In this document: positions 7,226 through 16,149 of the stretch, piece after piece
Numbering within the stretch: position 1 is the first letter of the stretch
Layout of the letters: the number at the start of each line of letters is the position of its first letter
Assembly: GCA_002309635.1 (NCBI GenBank)
Contig: DBXO01000013.1
Location: forward strand, 53,355 to 97,399
Origin: Ruminococcus flavefaciens
Lineage (GTDB): Bacteria; Bacillota; Clostridia; Oscillospirales; Ruminococcaceae
Length of the DNA stretch: 44,045 nt
Direction: 5' to 3'
Program-made: the position numbers and the translations under genes
Notes under the pieces: generated by a model
What the model was told of the DNA's origin: nothing
Seen by the model: only the letters and a program-made list of their open reading frames with translations
Database searches by the model: none

Positions 7226-9112
7226 TTATTTTACGAATCTTGCCTTGATTATCGTATATCCGTAGGGCTTTACCGTAATGGTATCGTCCGTGAATTCGCC
7301 GTAGAATGGCTGTATATCAGTATAGCGGGAGAGTATTCCGCTTATGTTGCCAAGCTGTACCGTATCGCTGCTCCTGTTAACGAAGAAGACGTAATCCTGC
7401 TTCTGTCCCTGACGGGTGAAGCCGATAAGCCGGCTGTCGTGGGTCTCCTTTTCGTTTATGACGAAGAATATCATTCCGTCGCGCATATTGGGGATTGACT
7501 TTCTTACGCGGCTGAGCTCGGAAACGTACTCGATAAGGTCTGTATCCTCATTTCCCCAGGGGAAGCAGCGGCGGTTGAAGGGATCCTTATAGCCCTGAAG
7601 TCCTGCTTCATCGCCGTAGTATATGCTTGGTACGCCGGGCAGGAAGAACTGGAGAGCCATTGCTGCCTTTAGCATTTCCTTGCCGTGCTCATACTGCTCG
7701 GGAGAGAGATAGCGCTCGGCCATCCATTCCTTGGTCTTACCCTCGCAGTCATCGCCGCCGAGGCGGTTTATTGCACGCTCGATATCATGTGTTGAAACGA
7801 AGTTCATAAGTACATCTATGGTAGGCTTGGGGTAGTGCTCGACTATCGTCATAACGGTATTGATGAAATCCATAGGCTTGCCGCCCTTGATGAAGTTCAT
7901 TATAGCCTCGCGGAAGGGGTAATTCATTACCGAGTCAAGCTGGTCGCCGAGGAGGTAGCGGCGCTTTATGCCGTAGCTCTCCTTGTTTGTGGCGTCCTCC
8001 CATACCTCGCCGATTATGAGCTTGTCCTTGTCGTATTCCTTTACGCATTTTCTCAGGTTTCCGAGGAATTTATCGGGAAGCTCGTCGGCAACGTCGAGAC
8101 GGTAGCCTGCGGCGCCTCTGTCCAGCCAGTAGCGGAGAACGCCCTCATCGCCGCATATATACTCGGTATAGTCCTCGTTGTTCTCGAAAACGTTGGGGAG
8201 GGTATCGATTCCCCACCATGCCTCGTATACATCGGGGTAGTCTATAAAGCTGTACCATTCGTAATACTTGCTGTCCTTTGACTGGTAAGCGCCCAGTTCG
8301 GGATAGCGTCCGTACTTGTTGAAGTAAACGCTGTCAGCGCCCGTATGCGAGAATACGCCGTCAAGGACTATGGATATACCGTAGCCCTCGGCAGCCTTGC
8401 AGAGCTCCTCGAACTCGTCGTTTGTACCGAGGAGAGGATCTGCATTCATATAGTTGGCCGTATTGTAACGGTGGTTCTCATGTGACTCGAAAATAGGATT
8501 GAGGTATATGCAGGTAACTCCGAGACCCTTAAGATAGGGGAGCTTTGACTTTATACCCTCGAAATCTCCGCCGAAGTAGTCGTTGTTCCATACATGGCCG
8601 TTCTCGTCGGGCTTGTAGAACGGAGTACCGCCCCAGTCGTCGCGGAGAACGCGGCCCTCGGGGATATTCTCCTTTGGCTTGCCGCTGTTGCAGAAGCGGT
8701 CAGGGAATATCTGGTACATAACGCCGCCCTTGAGGAAATTCGGGGTCTCATATGTGCTGTTGTATACCGTCAGCTGGAACATCTCTCCTGCGTCGATACC
8801 GCCCTCGTGGATGTTTATCCTCTTGATGTAATGGCGGGTGCCGCCCTCGGTATAGGAGAAGTAGTAGTAGTGAACGTCGGTATATCTTGCATTGTACTCA
8901 GCCGAGTATGCAACGCAGTCCTCTTCCTCCTCCACAGAGTTCATGGTTATGAAGCGCTCCTTGAAGCCTGTTCTGAAAAGCACGAGAACGGGCGGATAGT
9001 CGGGGCGCACCTTCTTTGGCAGCCTTATGGTGAAGCGGCAGGTCTCATACTGCCTTACTGCGCCGAAGATCGATTTATAAACAGGGTCCCATGTGTCATA
9101 TATAGGTTTCAT
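7226..9112 (-). CDS. cytoplasmic GH13 alpha-amylase family enzyme (neopullulanase/maltogenic type)
   Basis: A 628-residue glycoside hydrolase family 13 enzyme, probably cutting alpha-1,4 bonds in maltodextrin or cyclodextrin. No signal peptide is present, so it works inside the cell. Residues 1-120 form a beta-rich N-terminal domain like CBM34, followed by the barrel from MYQIFPDRF. The GH13 regions are DGVFSHTG (251-258), GYRLDVADE with nucleophile Asp340, IIGEVWED with acid/base Glu369, and FVSTHD with Asp443. GGAG lies 9 bases before ATG 9112. It starts 36 bases after glgP, so the two form one operon for intracellular alpha-glucan breakdown. Exact substrate preference is inferred only. Confidence 0.92.
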   Translation of the reverse strand: MKPIYDTWDPVYKSIFGAVRQYETCRFTIRLPKKVRPDYPPVLVLFRTGFKERFITMNSVEEEEDCVAYSAEYNARYTDVHYYYFSYTEGGTRHYIKRINIHEGGIDAGEMFQLTVYNSTYETPNFLKGGVMYQIFPDRFCNSGKPKENIPEGRVLRDDWGGTPFYKPDENGHVWNNDYFGGDFEGIKSKLPYLKGLGVTCIYLNPIFESHENHRYNTANYMNADPLLGTNDEFEELCKAAEGYGISIVLDGVFSHTGADSVYFNKYGRYPELGAYQSKDSKYYEWYSFIDYPDVYEAWWGIDTLPNVFENNEDYTEYICGDEGVLRYWLDRGAAGYRLDVADELPDKFLGNLRKCVKEYDKDKLIIGEVWEDATNKESYGIKRRYLLGDQLDSVMNYPFREAIMNFIKGGKPMDFINTVMTIVEHYPKPTIDVLMNFVSTHDIERAINRLGGDDCEGKTKEWMAERYLSPEQYEHGKEMLKAAMALQFFLPGVPSIYYGDEAGLQGYKDPFNRRCFPWGNEDTDLIEYVSELSRVRKSIPNMRDGMIFFVINEKETHDSRLIGFTRQGQKQDYVFFVNRSSDTVQLGNISGILSRYTDIQPFYGEFTDDTITVKPYGYTIIKARFVK

Positions 9113-9148
9113 TTTAAAACACTCCGTTTTTCGGTATTTATTGTAATG

Positions 9149-11557
9149 TTATCTGAGGTACCAGATGTTGTCCGCATACTCCGTAACAGCGCGGTCAGCG
9201 GAGAATATTCCTGCGCCTGCGATATTGTTCAGCGACATTTTTGCCCACTTGAGCTTGTCGTTATAGCACTGTGAAATATAATGCTGAGCCTTTCTGTAGC
9301 TGTCAAAGTCGGCAAGCACCATATAGGGGTCGCTGTTTTTCAGCGAATTAGCCACATCGTTGAAGGTGCAGCCGTTTATGCCGTGGTACATGCGGTCGAT
9401 AGCCTCGCGTATGCGGGGATCATAGTTGTAGCAGTCGTTGGGGTGGTATCCTCTGTATCTCAGCTCGTTCACCTGAGGTGTGGTCATGCCGAAGATAACG
9501 ATATTCTCATCGCCGCAGGCTTCCTTTATCTCGATGTTTGCGCCGTCGAGAGTACCGAGGGTAACGGCTCCGTTGAGCATGAGCTTCATATTGCCCGTAC
9601 CCGAAGCCTCTGTTCCCGCAAGTGATATCTGCTCGGAAACATCCGAAGCAGGCATGAGGTGCTCAGAGAGAGTCACGCAGTAATTTTCAAGGAATACTAC
9701 CGAAAGCTTCTCACTTATTCTCGGATTGCGCTTTATCTCCTCGGAGATAGCCCATATCATCTTGATTATCTGCTTTGCGAGGTAATAGCCCGGAGCTGCC
9801 TTTGCTGCGAAGATATAGGTCTTGGGAGTAAAGGGAGCATCAGGATCATTGAGCAGATACGCATAGTCCGTGAGGATATTCATAACGTTGAGGTGCTGTC
9901 TCTTGTATTCGTGGAGACGCTTTACCTGAACGTCAAAGATACTGTCCGTATTGAGCTCTATGCCCGATTCGGCCTTGACATACTTTGCAAAAGCCTCCTT
10001 GTTCTCCTTCTTGACAGCCATGAGCTTTTTGAGGACCTCCTCGTCGTCCTGGAACTTTCTGAAGTTCTCAAGCTCTGCTCCGTCCTTTATGAACTTGGGA
10101 CCGATTGTATCCGCAAGGAGCTTGGTAAGTGCGGGATTTGACTGATACAGCCATCTTCTGTATGCGATACCGTTGGTAACGTTTTTGAATTTTTCGGGAG
10201 TATGCTCAAATTCCTCATGGAACACAGACTGCTTTATTATCTCGGAATGGAGCTTGGATACGCCGTTTACGCTGTGTGAAGCAGCAACGCAGAGAGTGGC
10301 CATGTGTATCTGATTGTCCTTGACTATGGACATACGTGTGGTCTTTGCGCTGTCGCCGCCGTTCCATTCAAGCAGAGACTGACAGTAACGGTTGTTTATC
10401 TCGATAATAATTGAGAATATTCTCGGTATTACCTGCTTTACGAGGTTTACGTCCCATTTTTCGAGAGCCTCTGCCATAACCGTATGATTGGTGTAGGCGA
10501 AAGTCCTTGTTACGATGTCCCATGATTTTTCCCAGCTGTAGCCGCAGTCATCGAGGAGTATCCTCATAAGCTCGGGGATAGCAAGGGTGGGGTGGGTATC
10601 GTTTATGTGGATAGCGACCTTGTCTGCAAGGTTTTCAAGTGTTCCGTATACAGCCATGTGAGAGCTTACTATATCGCCGATCGAAGCCGCGCAGAGGAAG
10701 TACTGCTGACGCAGACGGAGGCTCTTGCCCTCCAGGTGGTTGTCATTGGGGTAGAGCACCTTTGAGATAGCGTTTGCAATGGAGTTCTGCGCAAGAGCAG
10801 CCTCATAGTTACCGCTGTTGAACATTTCCATATTGAAATTGGGAGCCTTTGCCGACCACAGACGAAGCACCGAAACACCCTCTGAGCCGTAGCCCGAAAC
10901 GTACAGGTCGTAGGGAGTTGCAACGACGGTATTGTAGTTGACGTGGGAGATGTAGTGGTATTGATTGTCCCAGTACTCCTGAAGCTCGCCCTCAAAGTGG
11001 ATATCTATGGAGAGCTCTGGCTTTGGCACAAGCCATACCGAACCGCCGGGGAGCCAGTTGTCGGGGAGCTCAGTCTGCCAGCCGTCCTCAAGCTTCTGCT
11101 GGAAGATGCCGTACTCATAGCATATGGAGTAGCCCATAGCAGGGAACGCCATTGTTGCGAGACCGTCAAGGTAGCATGCGGCAAGTCTTCCGAGACCGCC
11201 GTTTCCGAGACCTGCGTCCGGCTCCATCTCGTAGATCTTGTCGAGGTTTATATCATAGGGCTTGAGCATTTCCTTAATGCCGTCGGCAAGCTCAAGATTG
11301 TATATGCTTGTTTTCAGGGAGCGTCCCATAAGGAACTCCATGGAGAGGTAATATATCTGTTTGCCGCCAACGGAGCTGGTATGATTTATGAAACTTTGCC
11401 TCTTTGCACCAAGTATCTCAACGATCATTGAGGAGAGAACATGGTAAACCTGTTTGTCTGAAGCTTCCTCGGGTGAAACGCTGTACAAAAGCTGGAGCTT
11501 TCTCGGAAACTCTTCCTTGATCTTGTCCATTAGAGGGTTTGCTTTTTTAGTAGCCAT
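9149..11557 (-). CDS. glgP: glycogen/maltodextrin phosphorylase
   Basis: An 802-residue GT35 phosphorylase that releases glucose-1-phosphate from alpha-1,4-glucan chains using pyridoxal phosphate. The length fits the family. Markers include YYLSMEFLMGRSL near the N-terminus, GLGNGGLGRLAACYLDG, INDTHPTLAIPELMR, and EASGTGNMK with the cofactor lysine at residue 658. The start is placed at ATG 11557 (MATKKANPLMDKI), where TTGGAG precedes it. The frame extends to 11710, but that start would lie upstream of the promoter found at 11676-11704. Followed directly by the GH13 gene. Confidence 0.97.
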   Translation of the reverse strand: MATKKANPLMDKIKEEFPRKLQLLYSVSPEEASDKQVYHVLSSMIVEILGAKRQSFINHTSSVGGKQIYYLSMEFLMGRSLKTSIYNLELADGIKEMLKPYDINLDKIYEMEPDAGLGNGGLGRLAACYLDGLATMAFPAMGYSICYEYGIFQQKLEDGWQTELPDNWLPGGSVWLVPKPELSIDIHFEGELQEYWDNQYHYISHVNYNTVVATPYDLYVSGYGSEGVSVLRLWSAKAPNFNMEMFNSGNYEAALAQNSIANAISKVLYPNDNHLEGKSLRLRQQYFLCAASIGDIVSSHMAVYGTLENLADKVAIHINDTHPTLAIPELMRILLDDCGYSWEKSWDIVTRTFAYTNHTVMAEALEKWDVNLVKQVIPRIFSIIIEINNRYCQSLLEWNGGDSAKTTRMSIVKDNQIHMATLCVAASHSVNGVSKLHSEIIKQSVFHEEFEHTPEKFKNVTNGIAYRRWLYQSNPALTKLLADTIGPKFIKDGAELENFRKFQDDEEVLKKLMAVKKENKEAFAKYVKAESGIELNTDSIFDVQVKRLHEYKRQHLNVMNILTDYAYLLNDPDAPFTPKTYIFAAKAAPGYYLAKQIIKMIWAISEEIKRNPRISEKLSVVFLENYCVTLSEHLMPASDVSEQISLAGTEASGTGNMKLMLNGAVTLGTLDGANIEIKEACGDENIVIFGMTTPQVNELRYRGYHPNDCYNYDPRIREAIDRMYHGINGCTFNDVANSLKNSDPYMVLADFDSYRKAQHYISQCYNDKLKWAKMSLNNIAGAGIFSADRAVTEYADNIWYLR

Positions 11558-11675
11558 AAATTTTCTCCAATCTGCCGCAGGAACGGCGTTATTACTGCTT
11601 GTATATTTTTGTGAGATTCTACCGCCTGCTTTCAAAAAACCGCGAAAAATCGCTCTACGAGCAGTATACACTTCA

Positions 11676-11704
11676 ATTATACTATGAAAATATTTATATT
11701 TCAA
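11676..11704 (-). promoter_or_regulatory. sigma-A promoter of glgP and the GH13 gene
   Basis: TTGAAA, 17 bases, TATAAT on the minus strand, giving a leader of about 110 bases. The remaining gap (11705-11923) is AT-rich and shows no further structure that I can support. Confidence 0.8.
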
Positions 11705-11923
11705 GTGCATATTTCAACAAATATTTGTCCACGAAATTTATATATTGCCGATTACATCGGAACAGCGCCGTTTACGCATAAAAGTAAAAGTTTTTTACAG
11801 TGCGGAGCACCGATATACGCACAAAGCATTTATATGATATGCACATAAAGACTGAAAAATCAAAGAGGGGAAAAGCTTTTATATATTTAAAAAATAAAAC
11901 TTTAAAAATATTCTAAAAAATAT

Positions 11924-11952
11924 TTGAAATTTGTATAAATATGTGATATAAT
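11924..11952 (+). promoter_or_regulatory. sigma-A promoter of the gene at 12032
   Basis: TTGAAA, 17 bases, TATAAT with TGA directly before the -10 (extended -10). It is divergent from the glgP promoter. Confidence 0.8.
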
Positions 11953-12031
11953 AGAAAAGTGGTCATAAAAATAAGCCGCATTACGTGTAGAATCAAAAAG
12001 ACAACAAAAGAAAATGTAAAGGTGATGTATA

Positions 12032-13264
12032 ATGGAAAAGGAAAAACGCTTCTCAATACTTAAATTCGTTCTTATCGCGCTTAGTATAATTCTGATCGTG
12101 CTTTCGATCATTATCAATATTGCGTTCTCGGGAGGAAAAACTCCCAAGCTCTTCGGCAGATACGTCTATGTGGTCAAGGAGACTGACAATATGGGCGAAA
12201 GCGTTACCAAAGGCGCTGCACTTCTTGCAGCCGACGCAAAGAACGCCACTATCTCAAAGGGCGATATCGTCCTCTGCTATCCCGCCGACGCCCCCGAAAC
12301 TCTCAAGGTGCTGAGCATTTTCGATATCGTCAGTGCCGAGGACGGCACTCAGAAGTACATTACCGCCGACGCCACAAGGATAGGCAGTGAAGAGTCCATA
12401 ACAAGGGACAAGATAATAGCTAAATGCACAGGCTACAATCAGAGCCTCGGAATCGGCTCATTCGTTAAGTTCGCTTCAGGCATAAAGGGAATACTTGCTC
12501 TGCTTGTTCTCCCTTGCGTGCTTCTTGTAATATTCTTCATCGCCAAGATAGCTTCCTCCAAGGGTGAGGACGACGATGACTTCGGCTTCTATGAGTACGA
12601 CGAGGCCGAAAAGGAAAGAGCGGTTTCAGAGAGCAGAAGAAGCAGCCACGAAAAGAGCGCCAACCCCCTCTTTGAACCTTCTCAGGAGATACAGCCCAGC
12701 AATGAGCTCGAGCGCAAGAAAATGTCTATCGCTGAGAATTTCAGCCAGAAGAAGGTAAATCCCGATTCTCCCTATCAGAAGGAAAAGGAACGCACAATGC
12801 AGTTCAAGGCGCAGCGCAGTGCCGAGAGCACATTTGCCGCAAAGAACGTGGGCGGTTCATCGTCCACAGCGCCCACAGCCGACGCACTCAGGGAGGAAAT
12901 GCTCAGAAAGACTGCCGAGGCAGAGCGCGAGCGCACAGGTTCATTCAACGTAAAGGCAGCAGCTCCCGCAGTATCAGCAAATACAGCTCAGAGGCCCGCT
13001 GTTTCCGAATCTGTCCCCGATAATACAGGTATCCTTTCAAAGAGTCAGCTTGCCGAAATGTCAAGGAACGACGTTCCCAAGACTACTCCACTCAGGAGCC
13101 AGTCCGCTCCGTCAGCAGCTGCTCCCAAGCCAAAGAAGAGCAGTACACCCGATATTTCGGATATCATCGACAAGAGCCAGCGCGAGGAAAAGAAAAAGTC
13201 GCCGTCAAACATGTCGGTAGACGACCTCATAAAGATGATAGAGGAAGAAAAGAAAAAGCTTTGA
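12032..13264 (+). CDS. membrane protein resembling an inactive SipW-type signal peptidase
   Basis: A 410-residue protein with one N-terminal membrane helix (about 11-31), an outer domain of about 120 residues, a second helix (about 152-172) and a long hydrophilic, low-complexity cytoplasmic tail rich in S, K, E, A and P. The outer domain has the order seen in S26 signal peptidases of the SipW group: a KGxxLLA-like step, SKGDIVLCYP, then a YITADA strand and an exit strand before helix 2. The catalytic SM motif appears as DNM and no general-base Lys or His is evident, so proteolysis is unlikely. AAAGGTGAT precedes ATG 12032. Single-gene unit with its own promoter and terminator. Fold assignment is moderate; function unknown. 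Confidence 0.7.
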   Translation: MEKEKRFSILKFVLIALSIILIVLSIIINIAFSGGKTPKLFGRYVYVVKETDNMGESVTKGAALLAADAKNATISKGDIVLCYPADAPETLKVLSIFDIVSAEDGTQKYITADATRIGSEESITRDKIIAKCTGYNQSLGIGSFVKFASGIKGILALLVLPCVLLVIFFIAKIASSKGEDDDDFGFYEYDEAEKERAVSESRRSSHEKSANPLFEPSQEIQPSNELERKKMSIAENFSQKKVNPDSPYQKEKERTMQFKAQRSAESTFAAKNVGGSSSTAPTADALREEMLRKTAEAERERTGSFNVKAAAPAVSANTAQRPAVSESVPDNTGILSKSQLAEMSRNDVPKTTPLRSQSAPSAAAPKPKKSSTPDISDIIDKSQREEKKKSPSNMSVDDLIKMIEEEKKKL

Positions 13265-13270
13265 TATATA

Positions 13271-13300
13271 AAAAAGCAGACCTTAAGGTCTGCTTTTTTT
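13271..13300. terminator. bidirectional terminator between convergent genes
   Basis: A perfect palindrome (13276-13293, GCAGACCTT/AAGGTCTGC) is flanked by A5 on the left and T7 on the right, so it works for both the gene ending at 13264 and the MATE gene ending at 13299. Confidence 0.9.
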
Positions 13301-14645
13301 ATCGGGTTATGTTTTTGAGCCATTTATACTTCACGTAATGCTTGTATACCGCAGGTATTTTCACAAACTCATCCAGTGTTAGTATAAAGGCTACCGCAAG
13401 CACCGGCAGCTTCAGCCAGAAGGCTGCTATCATTCCCATAGGGACCACCACGCACCAGAGGGTCACGATATCGCATATCATGCCGAATCTCGTGTCGCCG
13501 CCTGCCGGAAAAAGACCGCCTATCACAGTGGAGTTGAGGGAATTTCCGATTATGTAGTAGGCCGCCATGAGCATCATGAACTTCAAGTAATACTGCGCCT
13601 TGTCGTTCAGAGTTATTACATTCAGGACAATCGGAGTTACAGCAAGTATAACAAGTCCCGAACCCACTCCTATCAGTACAGACAGACGCACGAACCTGCC
13701 CCCTGCCTTTTTGGCTTCTTCAATCTCGTTCCTGCCCAGCATGCCGCCGATGATAATGCCTACGCCCGAGGCTATGCCCCAGCATAGGCTGGCGATCATG
13801 CTGCGGACTATGCTCGCTATGGAATTCGCCGCTACTGCATCTGTACCAAGTCTTCCCATGATGACCGAGTACATGGTCACACCGCCGCCCCAGCCAAGCT
13901 GATTGAGCAGAAGAGGTGCAGTATACCTTATGTAGTCCTTATGGAGGGGGCTGTTATCGAGCCTGAAAAGCTTTTTTACCCTCAGAGGAGGGCATTTCCC
14001 ACGTATCATCACCACCAATATGAACACGCACTCAAAAGCTCTTGCAATAACAGTCGCCAGAGCTGCGCCTGCAATGCCCATTTCCGGGAATGGGCCGATA
14101 CCGAAGATGAACAGTCCGTTGAGTACGATATTTACCACTACGGCAAGGCTGCCGATAACGGAGCTGAGCCCCGCAAGGTCGCAGACTTTCATAATGCCGA
14201 AATAGCTCTGTGAAAATCCTGCAAGTACATACGACAGAGCTACGGTGCGGAGGTATATGCCTCCGAGGCGTATGAGTTCGCTGTCGTTGGTGAAGATGAG
14301 CATTATCTTTTCGGGGATTATCAGCGCCGCCAGTGTGAATACGGCTCCCACAAGAAGTGAATACCGCATTGTCAGCGCAAGGACCTCCTCAACGGTATGC
14401 CTGTCCTTTTTGCCCCAGTACTGCGCCGCAAGGACATTGCAGCCCGATACGAAAGCCATTATGAAAAGTCCGTATACAAAGGCTATCTGACCCGCCAGCG
14501 ACGAGGCGGACAGAGAGTCCTGATTGAGAAAGCCCAGCATAAAAGCGTCCGAAGCCGATACCAGCGATGACATGAAGTACTGGAAGGCTATGGGCGCTAC
14601 TACTGTGAACAGGCTTTTGTATATTCCTTTATTATTCTCCTGCAT
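13299..14645 (-). CDS. MATE family efflux transporter
   Basis: A 448-residue multidrug and toxin extrusion protein with 12 expected helices, driven by a sodium or proton gradient. The start, GIYKSLFTVVAPIAFQYFMS, and the internal repeat of two six-helix halves (second half from about PLLLNQLGWGGGVTMYSVIM) are characteristic. ATG 14645 is chosen because AAAGGAG precedes it; the ATG at 14669 has no clear ribosome site. It lies 57 bases after the murA terminator region and converges on the gene at 12032. The substrate is unknown. Confidence 0.92.
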   Translation of the reverse strand: MQENNKGIYKSLFTVVAPIAFQYFMSSLVSASDAFMLGFLNQDSLSASSLAGQIAFVYGLFIMAFVSGCNVLAAQYWGKKDRHTVEEVLALTMRYSLLVGAVFTLAALIIPEKIMLIFTNDSELIRLGGIYLRTVALSYVLAGFSQSYFGIMKVCDLAGLSSVIGSLAVVVNIVLNGLFIFGIGPFPEMGIAGAALATVIARAFECVFILVVMIRGKCPPLRVKKLFRLDNSPLHKDYIRYTAPLLLNQLGWGGGVTMYSVIMGRLGTDAVAANSIASIVRSMIASLCWGIASGVGIIIGGMLGRNEIEEAKKAGGRFVRLSVLIGVGSGLVILAVTPIVLNVITLNDKAQYYLKFMMLMAAYYIIGNSLNSTVIGGLFPAGGDTRFGMICDIVTLWCVVVPMGMIAAFWLKLPVLAVAFILTLDEFVKIPAVYKHYVKYKWLKNITR

Positions 14646-14685
14646 ATTACTCCTTTTTATCCGTTGCATTCACTTCTTATGCGAC

Positions 14686-14716
14686 GAAAAAGCTGCCGCA
14701 CTGTTGTGCAGCAGCT
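14686..14716 (-). terminator. terminator of murA
   Basis: An 11-base stem with one wobble pair (14691-14701 with 14706-14716), followed on the minus strand by five T. Confidence 0.85.
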
Positions 14717-14726
14717 CTGTTTACTG

Positions 14727-16031
14727 TTAAACGGCAGCCTTTGTGCTGTCTGATTTTGTATCCTCTGCCTTGTCGGGAACGCTCACCTTTTCGATATCGG
14801 CTCCGAGAGCACGAAGCTTTCCTTCCATGCAGTCGTAACCTCTTTCGATATGGTATATATCCTCTATCTCGGTAACGCCGCTTGCAGCAAGTCCCGCGAT
14901 GATGAGTGCAGCTCCTGCTCTCAGGTCGCACGCCTTTACGGGAGCTCCCATGAGCTTGCCTGTGCCCTCGATAAGAGCTACCTTGCCGTTTACGGTTATA
15001 TCCGCGCCCATTCTTCTGAGCTCGTCAACATAGCGGAAGCGCTGCTCCCATATGTTTTCGGTGATAATGCTGGTGCCCTGTGCGAGACAGAGAAGAGTAG
15101 CTATCTGCGACTGCATATCCGTAGGGAATCCCGGATGAGGAGCGGTCTTTACATTGGTCTTTACAAGAGGACCGTCAACCCATACTCTTATGCTGTCGTC
15201 GTACTGCTCTATATTCACGCCGATCTTTTCAAGCTTCTTTGTGATCGACTCAAGATGCTTGGGAATTACGTTTTTGATGAGAACATCGCCCTTTGTTGCG
15301 GCAACTGCCACCATAAAGGTGCCTGCCTCAATCTGATCGGGGATAACGGCATAGTTTGTGCCGTGGAGATGCTCGACGCCTCTTATCTTGATGACGTCGG
15401 TACCTGCGCCCATGATATTTGCGCCCATAGAGTTGAGGAAGTTTGCAAGGTCAACGATATGGGGCTCCTTAGCGGCATTCTCGATGACGGTGAGGCCCTC
15501 TGCCTTTACGGCTGCGAGCATTGCGTTCATAGTAGCTCCGACTGTTACAACGTCGAAGAATATCTGATTTCCGGTGAGCTTATCGGCAACAAGGTCTACC
15601 ATGCCCTGACTGAGAGTATACTCCGCGCCGAGAGCTGTGAAAGCCTTAAGGTGCTGATCTATGGGACGGTCTCCGAGAGGACATCCGCCCGGCATTGATA
15701 CTCTTGCCTTATTGAACTTGCCGAGGAGAGCTCCGAGGAAATAGTACGAAGCACGCATTTTCCTTGCATATTCATAAGGAACGCAGTATTTATTTATAGT
15801 AGTGGGATCGATCCTGTAGGCGTCCTTTCCCAACTTTTCGACCTGTGCGCCCATTTCCTCAAGGATATGGAGACAGATCCTGACATCGCTGATGTAAGGT
15901 ACATTTTCTACAACGCAAGGTTCATCTGAAAGTATGACTGCGGGAAGAATAGCTACAGCTGCATTCTTGGCTCCGCTTATGGTAACTTCACCTTCAAGGC
16001 GTCTTCCGCCTTTTACAACAAACTTATCCAA
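14727..16031 (-). CDS. murA: UDP-N-acetylglucosamine 1-carboxyvinyltransferase
   Basis: A 434-residue MurA, transferring enolpyruvate from PEP to UDP-GlcNAc in the first committed step of peptidoglycan synthesis. SGAKNAA carries the substrate-binding Lys22-Asn23, and MPGGCPLGDRPIDQH carries the catalytic Cys117 that fosfomycin alkylates in this family. The start is set at TTG 16031: AAGGAG lies 9 bases upstream and the product then begins MDKFVVKGGRRLEGEV, the usual MurA N-terminus. The frame continues to an ATG at 16121, but that has no ribosome site and would add 30 non-family residues. The C-terminal tail is short and polar. Confidence 0.95.
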   Translation of the reverse strand: MDKFVVKGGRRLEGEVTISGAKNAAVAILPAVILSDEPCVVENVPYISDVRICLHILEEMGAQVEKLGKDAYRIDPTTINKYCVPYEYARKMRASYYFLGALLGKFNKARVSMPGGCPLGDRPIDQHLKAFTALGAEYTLSQGMVDLVADKLTGNQIFFDVVTVGATMNAMLAAVKAEGLTVIENAAKEPHIVDLANFLNSMGANIMGAGTDVIKIRGVEHLHGTNYAVIPDQIEAGTFMVAVAATKGDVLIKNVIPKHLESITKKLEKIGVNIEQYDDSIRVWVDGPLVKTNVKTAPHPGFPTDMQSQIATLLCLAQGTSIITENIWEQRFRYVDELRRMGADITVNGKVALIEGTGKLMGAPVKACDLRAGAALIIAGLAASGVTEIEDIYHIERGYDCMEGKLRALGADIEKVSVPDKAEDTKSDSTKAAV

Positions 16032-16149
16032 ATATTTTCTCTCCTTATTTTTCGGGTCATCTGTATTTATTCCCGAATTTCTTTCTTTTGTTCCCCGACG
16101 CTGAAGGTCGGACATATACACATATCATCGGACACCCGTCCGAAAAAGA

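Noticed and set aside
8594..9274. A 226-codon open frame opposite the GH13 gene
   Set aside because: It crosses the end of two real genes on the other strand and has no family features.
11558..11710. N-terminal extension of glycogen phosphorylase
   Set aside because: The promoter at 11676-11704 lies inside it and the shorter form matches the family length.
14850..15698. A 282-codon open frame opposite murA
   Set aside because: Antisense to a firmly identified gene, with no ribosome site or recognisable domain.
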